A DNA stretch of 64,000 nt from Anaerolineae bacterium. GTDB lineage: Bacteria; Chloroflexota; Anaerolineae; Aggregatilineales; Phototrophicaceae. Both the position numbers and the translations under genes were made by a program. The stretch covers positions 62,001-126,000 of the forward strand of contig JALHNB010000013.1 in NCBI GenBank assembly GCA_022843745.1, written 5' to 3'. Below, one piece after another: positions 27,293 to 35,802 of the stretch (position 1 is its first letter; the number at the start of each line of letters is the position of its first letter). The notes beneath the pieces are model-generated. The model was not told the DNA's origin and searched no databases. It was given only the letters and a program-made list of their open reading frames with translations.

Positions 27293-28912
27293 ATGAAAAC
27301 GATGTCTTTTGATTTTGAGTCGCGCCGTTCGATGGTCGTTGCACGGCGCGGTATGGTCGCGGCAGAAAACCCGTTAGCGTCGCAGGCCGGACTCCAGATT
27401 TTGCGCCAGGGCGGGAATGCGGCGGATGCGGCTATCGCTGCTGCTGCGGTCATGAACGTCACCGCTCCGGCTTATACAGGCATCGGCGGCGATTGTTTCG
27501 CGCTCTATTATGACGCGAAGACACGCCAGGTTACAGCGCTGAACGGCAGCGGACGCGCTCCCGCCGCGCTCAAGTCAGCCGATTTGCGCGCGAAGGGACT
27601 TGCGGAAATTCCGGCTCACAGTGCGGATGCCATTACCGTCCCCGGTACCGTGATGGGTTGGCACGACCTGCTTAAAAAACATGGTCGCATGACTCTCGCG
27701 GATGTGCTTGTCGATGCCATTCACTACGCGGATGATGGCAGCCCCGTAACGCCTGTTTTCGGCGCGGGCTATATGGCAAGCGAAAAATTTCTCCAGGGAA
27801 GCCCCAATACCGAAGACTATCTCCCCAACGGTGTTGCCCCACGTGTCGGGCAGGTTGTCCGTTTGCCAGGATTAGCGAAAACATTACGCGCGATTGCTGA
27901 GGGCGGGCCAGAGGCTTTTTACACGGGCGCTGTCGCCGATGCCATTGTCTCTACGATTCAAGGTTTGGGCGGGGTGATGACGCAGGATGATCTTAAGGCG
28001 CACTATTCCACCTGGGACACGCCGATTCTGACTAATTATCATGGTGCTACCGTCTACGAATGCCCCCCCAATGGACAGGGTTTGGCGGCACTGCTGGCAA
28101 TGAATATCGCCGGAGTTTTTGATTTGCGAGGCTTGTCCTGGGATTCACCGGAGCGCATTCATATTATGGTCGAGGCGATGCGGCTGGCTTTTGCAGATGC
28201 GCGTCAATATATCGCTGATATGGGCGTTACGCATGTCCCGGTGGATGGGCTTTTAAGCCAGAGCTATGCTAACCAACGCGCTTCCCTCATATCACGAGAA
28301 AAAGCGATGCTGCCGCCGTCCTATGGTGCGCCATTTGGTGGGTCAAATACCACATATCTCAGCGTGGTGGATGGCGAGGGGAATGCCTGCTCATTTATCA
28401 ACAGCCTGTATATGGGCTTTGGTACAGGAATCGTCGCTAAAGGCACAGGCATATTTTTGCAAAATCGCGGCGCATGTTTCACACTTGAGTCGGGACACCC
28501 CAACGAGTTGGCAGGTGGGAAGCGCCCTTATCACACCATTATCCCCGGCATGGCGCTGCGCAATGGCGAATTGTGGTCGAGCTTCGGTGTGATGGGTGGT
28601 TTCATGCAGCCACAGGGACATTTTCAGGTCATGAGCGCGATGCTCGACGACGAATTGAACCCGCAGGATGCGCTGGATCGCCCGCGCTGGTGTCTGGAAG
28701 ATGGCACAGGCGGCAGCGTTTTGGCGCTCGAAGATGGCTTACCGCTTAAAACGATGGCGCGGCTGGCGGAACTCGGCCACACGGTTCGCCCTGTGACAGG
28801 TCGAGGGCGCGGTTTGTTCGGCAGCGGTCAGATCATCAATCGTGATCCTTTTACGGGTGTGTTGTTCGGCGGCACTGACCCGCGCAAAGATGGCACGGTA
28901 GCGGCATATTGA
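27293..28912 (+). CDS. ggt: Gamma-glutamyltransferase
   Basis: 539 aa, single chain expected to cleave itself into large and small subunits. It hydrolyses or transfers the gamma-glutamyl group of glutathione and related amides. Recognisable blocks: GMVAAENPLASQAGLQIL, GGNAADAAIAAAAVMNV, TGIGGDCFALYYD, ALNGSGRAP with the substrate-binding R88, and SNTTYLSVVDGEGNA with the self-processing nucleophile T353. The small subunit has GTGIFLQNRG and GGKRPYHTIIPG. There is no signal peptide, unlike E. coli Ggt, so it is either cytosolic or one of the cephalosporin-acylase-like members. Divergent from an orphan response regulator. Confidence 0.93.
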   Translation: MKTMSFDFESRRSMVVARRGMVAAENPLASQAGLQILRQGGNAADAAIAAAAVMNVTAPAYTGIGGDCFALYYDAKTRQVTALNGSGRAPAALKSADLRAKGLAEIPAHSADAITVPGTVMGWHDLLKKHGRMTLADVLVDAIHYADDGSPVTPVFGAGYMASEKFLQGSPNTEDYLPNGVAPRVGQVVRLPGLAKTLRAIAEGGPEAFYTGAVADAIVSTIQGLGGVMTQDDLKAHYSTWDTPILTNYHGATVYECPPNGQGLAALLAMNIAGVFDLRGLSWDSPERIHIMVEAMRLAFADARQYIADMGVTHVPVDGLLSQSYANQRASLISREKAMLPPSYGAPFGGSNTTYLSVVDGEGNACSFINSLYMGFGTGIVAKGTGIFLQNRGACFTLESGHPNELAGGKRPYHTIIPGMALRNGELWSSFGVMGGFMQPQGHFQVMSAMLDDELNPQDALDRPRWCLEDGTGGSVLALEDGLPLKTMARLAELGHTVRPVTGRGRGLFGSGQIINRDPFTGVLFGGTDPRKDGTVAAY

Positions 28913-28936
28913 GTTTAACTAGCTAGGGCATTATTT

Positions 28937-30553
28937 ATGAAGCTACCTCAGTTTCATCCTACACATGGATATGATGACACCGCCTATGCGAATTTGAGAT
29001 CAGTGTTTAGGAATTGGATAATTGCGAAACCAGATAGTGTATTAGGCCATATTGAGTACGGGTTGGATTGGCTTATTCAACCCATTAATGAAGACCTAAA
29101 TGTAACAGGCGCAATGTTCGGAGTTCAGAGTAAAACTGTAGATAGGGAAATCAAAGGCGATCATATAGCTTTATCTCTTGAGGTGAGAACTATCAACTAT
29201 CTACTTGGAATACCTCTGCCAGTTATGCTACATGTTTGTCACCGAGGTACAAATATAGGGTACTGGATTTGGCTTAAAGAATGGGAAATTAAGAATCCTA
29301 ATTCGAACTGGAAACAAAATGAAACTGTCACTGTTCACATCCCAATTGCCAGCCAGCTCAACGATAAAACTATAAAAGACATCCAGGCTTATGTCGATCA
29401 GCATCAAAGTAAAAGTAATTTGCTGGAAATGACAGAGCTTCTTTCTGAGAATGATCCCGATTTCCGAGTCATATACTCATCTGATGGAATGCATACTATT
29501 GTTCCCAAACACAACCAAACCCGGTTAGTAAAAATCCTACCCAGCGATGCAGAAGCAGCAGAGAGATTGCAGGAAGGGTGGGAAACTGGAAAGGAAGTAA
29601 ATTTCAATGGCTCGCTTGATTTTGGAGGACTGTTAGGCACATTTCTTCAAGATATTGTTGGTGACCATGGTCAAATTACACTAAGACCAAGCATCATAAG
29701 CGAAGATCAATTCTTTCAAATAGAGTTTCTTGATGAGGTTGAAAACAAAGCTAAGTTTAATGTGAGAATGAAGTATATCCAACAAGGAGAGAAGGTAGTA
29801 TCCATAAAAGGTGAATTAGTGAAGGAATTAATCACTGTGACATTTACCTTTGATAGCCGCTTTCATCATATCGGAATTAATTTCAATATTGAGCTAAGCG
29901 ATGACCCTATTCAAGCATTGGATCAAAGTAATTTCCTAAATATTATTAAGAAAATCAAGAAAATAACTTTGATAAACCTTGAGGATATTAATCGACCTAT
30001 CATTTTAGATGGAGATAAAAGCCCATTAGAGTTTTCTTCTTTTATTGAGGATACACAAGTACATCTGATAGAAGCTCTTGCTACAATTAAGTCAAAATTA
30101 CGAACGCCCATCGTCGTGCCAGATAAATACAATAATCGAATGTTAGATATAGCTGAAGCAATTGTAGAAGGCCTAAATACAGGTATATCGTCGCGAATGT
30201 TAGGTTTTATTTATAACGGCCAACCTGCTAAAGTAAAAATTTGGATTCAAGCACCAACCGACGCGCTTGAATTGATAAGACGATCTGATGGAATGATTAA
30301 ATTAGGCGTGAATGGCCCTGCCGATATAGAGTTTCTAGGACAAACACTCGTATTAGGAACTACACAGTGTGTATTCTATTCTAAGAAATTTCTCAATCGC
30401 CATGAAGTAATTAGCAAACTAGAACAGGCTGATTCTAAAAAAGGGGTTGAGATCGAATTTGAGTTTGAGGTGGATATGCAACAATCTCATGTAAAGTTTT
30501 TGGAGTGGCCTCACGATACCGATGAGAATATCAAAATAAATATGGATCAATAA
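28937..30553 (+). CDS. AT-rich gene: DUF4365-like nuclease domain plus long unknown region
   Basis: 538 aa. Residues about 20-130 resemble DUF4365 and the PD-(D/E)XK nuclease core: HIEYGLDWLIQPI (E40, D44), a short turn, GAMFGVQSK (Q64, K66), then PLPVMLHVCHRGTNIGYWIW. The remaining ~400 residues, with alternating strands and DQSNFLNIIKKIKKITLINL, match nothing I know. Base composition and codon use are much more AT-rich than in neighbouring genes, with AAT, AAA, ATA and TTA codons common, which suggests recent transfer. Its stop overlaps the start of the ferredoxin gene (TAATG). DUF4365 proteins often occur near defence genes, so a nuclease-type defence or toxin role is conceivable, but unproven. 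Confidence 0.7.
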   Translation: MKLPQFHPTHGYDDTAYANLRSVFRNWIIAKPDSVLGHIEYGLDWLIQPINEDLNVTGAMFGVQSKTVDREIKGDHIALSLEVRTINYLLGIPLPVMLHVCHRGTNIGYWIWLKEWEIKNPNSNWKQNETVTVHIPIASQLNDKTIKDIQAYVDQHQSKSNLLEMTELLSENDPDFRVIYSSDGMHTIVPKHNQTRLVKILPSDAEAAERLQEGWETGKEVNFNGSLDFGGLLGTFLQDIVGDHGQITLRPSIISEDQFFQIEFLDEVENKAKFNVRMKYIQQGEKVVSIKGELVKELITVTFTFDSRFHHIGINFNIELSDDPIQALDQSNFLNIIKKIKKITLINLEDINRPIILDGDKSPLEFSSFIEDTQVHLIEALATIKSKLRTPIVVPDKYNNRMLDIAEAIVEGLNTGISSRMLGFIYNGQPAKVKIWIQAPTDALELIRRSDGMIKLGVNGPADIEFLGQTLVLGTTQCVFYSKKFLNRHEVISKLEQADSKKGVEIEFEFEVDMQQSHVKFLEWPHDTDENIKINMDQ

Positions 30554-30852
30554 TGAACAACTCTGCGACTCCACCCAAACGCACGCGCGTGGTTATCTGC
30601 CTCGGTCAGTATTGCAATAGTGACCGCCGCGCCGCCCGCTTTTATAAGCGCCTCAAAGAGCGCGTCGAGGAGATTAACGGCGAACAATATCCGCCGCCGA
30701 TCAAGCTCGAAACCGCGAACTGCATGAGCATGTGCGGGATTGGCCCCAATATGATGCTCTATCCTCAGGCGATGTTGTTTAATGATCTCGATGATGCCGC
30801 CCTGGAGCAAATGATCGACAAATATCTGGATAAGCTCAAATCCCCAGAATGA
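30553..30852 (+). CDS. Thioredoxin-like [2Fe-2S] ferredoxin
   Basis: 99 aa. A thioredoxin-fold ferredoxin of the Shethna/NuoE-like type: C16 and C21 in VICLGQYCN, C57 and C61 in ETANCMSMCGIGPNMMLYP, which bind one 2Fe-2S cluster. Charged linker helices (RFYKRLKERVEEING) and a C-terminal LEQMIDKYLDKL complete the fold. It probably carries electrons for an unidentified enzyme. Its start codon overlaps the stop of the AT-rich gene, but its base composition is like the rest of the window, so the upstream gene looks inserted next to it rather than acquired together. Confidence 0.85.
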   Translation: MNNSATPPKRTRVVICLGQYCNSDRRAARFYKRLKERVEEINGEQYPPPIKLETANCMSMCGIGPNMMLYPQAMLFNDLDDAALEQMIDKYLDKLKSPE

Positions 30853-31076
30853 CCACATTGTGACTGCTTCATAACCGCCAGCGTGACCTCGAAACAGTAA
30901 ACTGCTCTCTCGTCCAGCAGGATTGTTAAGCTTCCGGCTCTTCGCAAGGGAATGTGCTAATATCAACATTTCGTGCGCTTTTTCGTGATTGCTCGAAAAT
31001 GCGATAGAATGTTGTCGGATATTCCTAACATTTCTGCCAAACATATTGGATTTTGTTTCTAATCTTGAGGAGAACT

Positions 31077-32417
31077 ATGAAAATGAAACAGAAGGCTCTT
31101 TTTATATTATTGACGGTATTTGTATTGTCGCTGTTGGCGATACCATTGACTGCTCAGGACGCGGTTGAACTGCGTATCACCTGGTATAACGATGGTAATG
31201 AAGGCGAAGTCCTGCGCGATTTGCTGGATCGTTATCAGGCCGATAATCCAGGTATCACCGTTGTCGTCGATACCATTCCCTACGCAGACCTCGACACGAC
31301 CCTCCAGCCCCAGGTCGAAACGGGCAATGGGCCGGATATGGCGCGTGTGACCGATGTCGCTCGCTACAAACCCTATTATCTGGATATGCGCCCGTATATG
31401 AGCGATGCGGATGCCTGGGAAGCCAACTGGCCGTCGGCGATCATCGACTGGATGCAGAAAGATGCTGAGGATACCGGACTTTACGGCTTCATGACCAACG
31501 CCACCGTAACCGGGCCGTTCATTAACCGGACGCTGTTCGAACAGGCTGGCGTTGCTGTCCCCAGTGACGAAAAAGCAGAAGTTTCATGGGAAGAATGGGT
31601 TGCCGCAGCCACACAGGTTGCCGAAGCTGTGAGTTCGCCCGATAACACTGTTTATGCGGTTTCCATTGATCGCTCAGGCCATCGTGTCTGGGGGCCAGCT
31701 TTGAGCAACGGCGCGACCTTTGCCCAATTCGATGAAAACGGTAACGCTGTAACCGATGATAACGGCAACGTCGTTTATACAGTGGACAGCCCCGGCTTCC
31801 GCGAAACCGCGCAGATGATCGTCGATTGGCACACCGAAGGCATCACCCCGGCTGAAGTTTGGGTGGGTGCGGGTGGCAGCTATGCCTCCGGGCGCGATAT
31901 TTTCGTCAACGGTCAACTCGTGCTGTTCATGTCGGGCAGTTGGCAGGTCGGCGCATTCGCGACCAATATCGGCGATGCGTTTGATTGGGAAGCCATTCCG
32001 AACCCCTGCGGCGCTGGTGGTTGCACGGGTATGCCCGGCGGCGCAGCTTTGATGGCCTTCAGCGAGACTGAACACCCTGAAGAAGTTACCGCATTGATGG
32101 AATACCTGAGCAGCGATGAAATCCTGACCGAATTTGCCTCACGCACACTGTTTCCGAACTACGATGTGCGTTTGAGCGAACACGGTGTCGATTTCCAGAC
32201 GGATCTCCCGGCTGCGAAGAACTCACTCGATACATTTGCTGCCGAAATTCCGCATATTTCTGCCGAAGCCTGGGTGCTGCAAACCGCTAAGAACAGCTTC
32301 GCCTTGAACACAGGTATCCGTGAGCGTCTCACACAGGTCATTACGGGTGAACTGACTCTTGACGAGGCAATTATCCGCATTCAGGAAGAAGTTGATGAGG
32401 CCAGCGCGGCTTCGTAA
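31077..32417 (+). CDS. Sugar ABC transporter substrate-binding protein
   Basis: 446 aa from the ATG at 31077 with GAGGAG 4 nt upstream (the frame's earlier TTG at 31053 is not needed). Signal peptide MKMKQKALFILLTVFVLSLL followed by AIPLTAQDA. Mature domain: LRITWYNDGNEGEVLRDLLD, NPGITVVVDTIPYADLD, GNGPDMARV, and later GQLVLFMSGSWQVGAF, typical of family 1 (MalE/UgpB-like) carbohydrate-binding proteins. First gene of an importer with the two permeases at 32511 and 33544. A 13-bp stem hairpin follows it. The sugar is unknown; the downstream genes suggest an oligosaccharide or glycoside. Confidence 0.93.
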   Translation: MKMKQKALFILLTVFVLSLLAIPLTAQDAVELRITWYNDGNEGEVLRDLLDRYQADNPGITVVVDTIPYADLDTTLQPQVETGNGPDMARVTDVARYKPYYLDMRPYMSDADAWEANWPSAIIDWMQKDAEDTGLYGFMTNATVTGPFINRTLFEQAGVAVPSDEKAEVSWEEWVAAATQVAEAVSSPDNTVYAVSIDRSGHRVWGPALSNGATFAQFDENGNAVTDDNGNVVYTVDSPGFRETAQMIVDWHTEGITPAEVWVGAGGSYASGRDIFVNGQLVLFMSGSWQVGAFATNIGDAFDWEAIPNPCGAGGCTGMPGGAALMAFSETEHPEEVTALMEYLSSDEILTEFASRTLFPNYDVRLSEHGVDFQTDLPAAKNSLDTFAAEIPHISAEAWVLQTAKNSFALNTGIRERLTQVITGELTLDEAIIRIQEEVDEASAAS

Positions 32418-32440
32418 GTCATAAAATTTCGATGTTTCTT

Positions 32441-32470
32441 GTATAGGGCGCACAATCGTGCGCCCTATAC
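32441..32470 (+). terminator. Hairpin between binding-protein and permease genes (attenuator-like)
   Basis: A perfect 13-bp stem, GTATAGGGCGCAC paired with GTGCGCCCTATAC around a 4-nt loop, followed by a short AT-rich tail without a solid T run. In this position it would cut transcript elongation or protect the upstream message, giving more binding protein than permease. It also belongs to the window's family of short palindromic repeats. Confidence 0.6.
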
Positions 32471-32510
32471 CAAATTTTTAAATAGAACATTATTTATCTG
32501 AATTACGCCA

Positions 32511-33533
32511 ATGGACACAACCGAAGGAAATATCATCGCTCGTAAACCCGGCACTTCGCCGATCAGTTTAATAACCCGCGCCGTTTCCTGGTTTCTGGGG
32601 CTAGGCGATTATATTTTCGCGCCGATCCAGAAGCGGGTTGGTCATGTACGCATGGCCTATGTTTTTGTGCTGCCCAACTTATTGATTTTCGGCATTTTTA
32701 TTTTATTCCCCATGCTTCTGAATTTTTACTACGGCTTTACCAGTGGCGAATCGATTTTGCCGGAAAATCGAACGTTTGTTGGTACTGAGAACTTAGAAAA
32801 GCTGCTCCAGTGTGACAATTATCTCGATCCGAACACCTGCGATGAAGACCTGTTCTGGCGCGGAGTGAGTAACACCGGGTTGTACGTCGTATCGGAAGTC
32901 ACGCTCCTTGTTATCTTCGCCTTGACAACGGCGCTGGCGCTTAACAGTAATGTCGCGGGGCGGGCGTTTTTTCGAAGTGTATTTTTCTACCCCGTTTTAT
33001 TGTCGCCTGTAGTCGTGGCGCTCATCTGGAAATGGCTGTTGCAGCAGGATGGTCTGCTGAATGCGTTTATCGTGAGCATGGGCGGTGAACGTGCGCCGTT
33101 TTTGCTCGATGGTGGATGGTCGCAGTTCTGGGTTATTATCGTCGGTGTTTGGGCGCAGATGGGTTTTTACACGCTGATTCTGCTGGCAGGGTTACAGTCG
33201 ATCCCCGCAGATTTGTACGAGGCTTCGTCCATTGATGGGGCAAACGCTTTCAGAACATTTCGCTCGATCACGCTGCCGCTGCTGATGCCAACGATGTTTG
33301 TGGTGCTGGTGCTGTCACTGATTCGCGCGGTGCAGGTTTTCGATCACGTCTACGTGCTGACGAATGGTGGGCCGGGTACGGCTACTCTGTTTATTGTTCA
33401 ATATATTTACCGCACCGCCTTCAGCAATCGCAATTTTGGGCTGGCGGCGGCGGCTTCGCTCCTATTAGCACTGGTGCTGCTCCTGCTAACTGTTGCGCAG
33501 CTACGTCTGGGTCGCCGCGTAGACGCGACATAA
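32511..33533 (+). CDS. Carbohydrate ABC transporter permease, MalF type
   Basis: 340 aa. About 50 cytoplasmic residues precede helix 1 (MAYVFVLPNLLIFGIFILFP), then a periplasmic loop with FVGTENLEKLL and two cysteines (C in LLQCDNY and in PNTCDED) that may form a disulphide. The permease core has NTGLYVVSEVTLLVIFAL and the EAA loop EASSIDGANAFRTFRSITLP. PGTATLFIVQYIYRTAF is typical of UgpA-like members. There is no clear ribosome site before the ATG at 32511. It forms the channel with the next gene's product. Confidence 0.93.
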   Translation: MDTTEGNIIARKPGTSPISLITRAVSWFLGLGDYIFAPIQKRVGHVRMAYVFVLPNLLIFGIFILFPMLLNFYYGFTSGESILPENRTFVGTENLEKLLQCDNYLDPNTCDEDLFWRGVSNTGLYVVSEVTLLVIFALTTALALNSNVAGRAFFRSVFFYPVLLSPVVVALIWKWLLQQDGLLNAFIVSMGGERAPFLLDGGWSQFWVIIVGVWAQMGFYTLILLAGLQSIPADLYEASSIDGANAFRTFRSITLPLLMPTMFVVLVLSLIRAVQVFDHVYVLTNGGPGTATLFIVQYIYRTAFSNRNFGLAAAASLLLALVLLLLTVAQLRLGRRVDAT

Positions 33534-33543
33534 GGAAAATGAC

Positions 33544-34620
33544 TTGAGCCAAAGTACGTTATCCGCTGATAATGCCGTCCAGTTTTTGACACGCCGGCAG
33601 GGGAAAAAACGGCTGTCAACGGCTGATATTCTGACGTATGTCTATTTGATCGTTGGCACACTCGTGATGTTTGGGCCGGTAGCGTGGCTGGTCGTCTCAT
33701 CGTTTAAGCCGGAGCGCGGCCTGATTGAATTCCCGCCGACTTTATTGCCTTATTGGCAGCAAACAGTCCAACCGGAAGGCTACGACAAGCCGCTTGATTT
33801 GTATGACGTGACTCTGGAAGATGGCACAACGCGGCGTTTAGCGCAGGTCTCGCGTGTCGGCATCATGGCACGGATGATTGACCCGCAAAATCCCTCGGCA
33901 GAACCGATTCAGGTCAATATCAACCAGCGCCAGCCTGTCCGCTACGTCAATTTCAGCCTGGAAAATTACACGGGCGCGATTCAGCAGTTTCCATTTTTGA
34001 CCTATCTTGGCAACAGCATCATCGTCACAATTGCCGCTACTGTGGTAACGCTGCTGGTCAACAGCATGGCGGCGTTTGGCCTCAGCAAATATCGTTTTCG
34101 TGGCCGTGATGCTATCTTTTTGCTGATTCTCAGCACACTCATGGTGCCTGTATCGGTGGTTTTGATCCCGGCATTTCTAGTGATTAACGAAGTCGGCTGG
34201 GTGAATAACCTGATTGGTGTGATTATCCCCGGCGCGGCTACCCCGACAGGCGTTTTCCTGCTGCGACAATACATGCTGACGATCCCCGACGAATTGATCG
34301 AATCGGCGCGAATCGACGGCGCGACGGAATGGCGAATTTATTGGCAGGTCATTCTGCCGCTGGCGAGTCCCGCGCTGGCGACGCTGGCGATTTTTTCGGT
34401 CATGTGGCGCTGGAACGATTTCCTCTGGCCGCTGATCGTCCTCAACCGCAGCGAACTGTTTACGCTGCAAGTCGGTCTGAACGCTTTCCAGGGCGATCTT
34501 AATACGCAATGGCATTACATCCTCGCCATGACGGTGCTGACCCTGCTGCCCATCACCATCGTGTTTGCCATTTTGCAGCGCTACATCACGACAGGTATTG
34601 CGACTACGGGCATGAAGTAA
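33544..34620 (+). CDS. Carbohydrate ABC transporter permease, MalG type, with a long periplasmic loop
   Basis: 358 aa starting at TTG 33544, with AAGGA 7 nt upstream; an ATG at 33539 is closed at once by a stop in its frame. Helix 1 is YVYLIVGTLVMFGPVAWLVV; the usual short loop after it is expanded to about 100 residues (VTLEDGTTRRLAQVSRVGI and onwards) before SLENYTGAIQQFPFLTYLGN. The EAA loop is ESARIDGATEWRIYWQVILP. About 60-80 residues longer than most MalG-type permeases. No ATPase gene follows, so the importer probably shares one. Confidence 0.92.
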   Translation: MSQSTLSADNAVQFLTRRQGKKRLSTADILTYVYLIVGTLVMFGPVAWLVVSSFKPERGLIEFPPTLLPYWQQTVQPEGYDKPLDLYDVTLEDGTTRRLAQVSRVGIMARMIDPQNPSAEPIQVNINQRQPVRYVNFSLENYTGAIQQFPFLTYLGNSIIVTIAATVVTLLVNSMAAFGLSKYRFRGRDAIFLLILSTLMVPVSVVLIPAFLVINEVGWVNNLIGVIIPGAATPTGVFLLRQYMLTIPDELIESARIDGATEWRIYWQVILPLASPALATLAIFSVMWRWNDFLWPLIVLNRSELFTLQVGLNAFQGDLNTQWHYILAMTVLTLLPITIVFAILQRYITTGIATTGMK

Positions 34621-34635
34621 CGCGGTATTTTTTTA

Positions 34636-34827
34636 ACACAAGGGCGCAAAGAACGCAGAGAAACGCAAAGGATTTCTCATTTTTTGCACTGTTGGCGTGT
34701 GATAAATCGCTTTCTGGGCTAGAACACCGTTCAAATTTTCGTATACTTGTCATATTAGTAAGTTGAGCGCAATAGAATTTTTAAAATTATCTTTGCGTCC
34801 TCTGTGTCCTCTGCGCCTTTGCGTTGA
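34636..34827. repeat. Intergenic element with inverted GCAAAG/CTTTGC-rich arms
   Basis: The left arm 34637-34671 (CACAAGGGCGCAAAGAACGC then AGAGAAACGCAAAGG) and the right arm 34791-34826 (CTTTGCGTCCTCTGTGTCCT then CTGCGCCTTTGCGTTG) are imperfect reverse complements, each built of a 7-9-nt CGCAGAG-like unit. About 120 bases lie between them without a gene. A similar single arm occurs at 57047-57080. Looks like a small non-coding repeat element. Confidence 0.5.
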
Positions 34828-34844
34828 GTATTTAGGAATTTTGA

Positions 34845-35801
34845 ATGCAGCCCAATCTCGTTGTCCATGCCGATTGGGGGTCAGATGCGAGAAAGCGCTG
34901 GATGACCCGCGCGATTTTGCGTTCCGATGGCACATATCACGCCCATGTTCCCGAACTCGTGGGTGAACCTGGAAAATTAATCGCGAAATTGCGTCAGGAT
35001 TCCGGTAGTCGCGGCTGTGCTTTCATCGGCTTCGATTTCCCGATAGGCTTACCGCTGAGATATGCCTGGCGTGCGGGTGTCGGCGATTTTCTGACATTTT
35101 TGCGCGGCTTGGGGCAGGGCGATTGGGCGGATTTTTACCGAGTCGCTGAAATTGCGGAAGATATTGGCGTGTGGCGGCCATTTTATCCGGCACGACCCGG
35201 CGGCACGAGTCAGGCGCATCTGCTCGATGGACTCGGACTCGAAAAAGCGTATTTGCTGCGGCGATGTGACCGCGCTCAAAATGGACGTAAAGCTGCCGCA
35301 CCACTTTTTTGGACAATGGGCGCACAGCAGGCAGGCAAAGCGGCGATCATCGGCTGGCGCGATGTGCTTGCCCCGGCAGTACGGACGAGAACTGTTTCGA
35401 TCTGGCCGTTTTCCGGCGCGTTATTCGACCTTTTTCAGCCGGGTCGTGTCGTCGCCGCCGAAACGTATCCTGCCGAATGTTATCGCCATTTGGGAATCAA
35501 CCTCACGGCGAAAGGCATTGATGGGCGTTCCGGCAAGCGTTCACAATTCTCGCGGCAGTCCAATGGCGATTTACTGGTGAAGTGGGCAGCGGATGCGAAA
35601 ATCAAGCTGGACGATGCGCTAAAATCACAAATTGTCGATGGATTCGGCGCGACCCGCGATAGTGAAGATCGCTTTGATGCGGTCATCGGCCTGTTCGGGA
35701 TGCTCAACGTCGTCTTAAAGCGCCGTCCACCCGGTGACCCCACCGACGAAAATATTCGCAAAATCGAAGGTTGGATTTTGGGGCAGATTCAGGAGAATTA
35801 A
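34845..35801 (+). CDS. DUF429-like predicted RNase H-fold protein
   Basis: 318 aa. The layout HADWGSDARKRWM (start of an RNase H-like fold, D at residue 10), GFDFPIGLPLRYAW, VVAAETYPAECYRHLGI and DSEDRFDAVIGLFGML fits the DUF429 group of predicted RNase H-fold nucleases, with acidic residues in the places expected for metal binding. No experimentally known role for this subgroup comes to mind. AGGAA precedes the ATG by 6 nt. It ends 1 nt before the TTG start of the aldolase gene, so the two are probably co-transcribed. Confidence 0.75.
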   Translation: MQPNLVVHADWGSDARKRWMTRAILRSDGTYHAHVPELVGEPGKLIAKLRQDSGSRGCAFIGFDFPIGLPLRYAWRAGVGDFLTFLRGLGQGDWADFYRVAEIAEDIGVWRPFYPARPGGTSQAHLLDGLGLEKAYLLRRCDRAQNGRKAAAPLFWTMGAQQAGKAAIIGWRDVLAPAVRTRTVSIWPFSGALFDLFQPGRVVAAETYPAECYRHLGINLTAKGIDGRSGKRSQFSRQSNGDLLVKWAADAKIKLDDALKSQIVDGFGATRDSEDRFDAVIGLFGMLNVVLKRRPPGDPTDENIRKIEGWILGQIQEN

Positions 35802-35802
35802 T

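Noticed and set aside
30547-31044. 165-codon minus-strand frame across the ferredoxin gene and the following gap
   Set aside because: Opposite a gene with clear cluster-binding cysteines; no ribosome site or recognisable domain.
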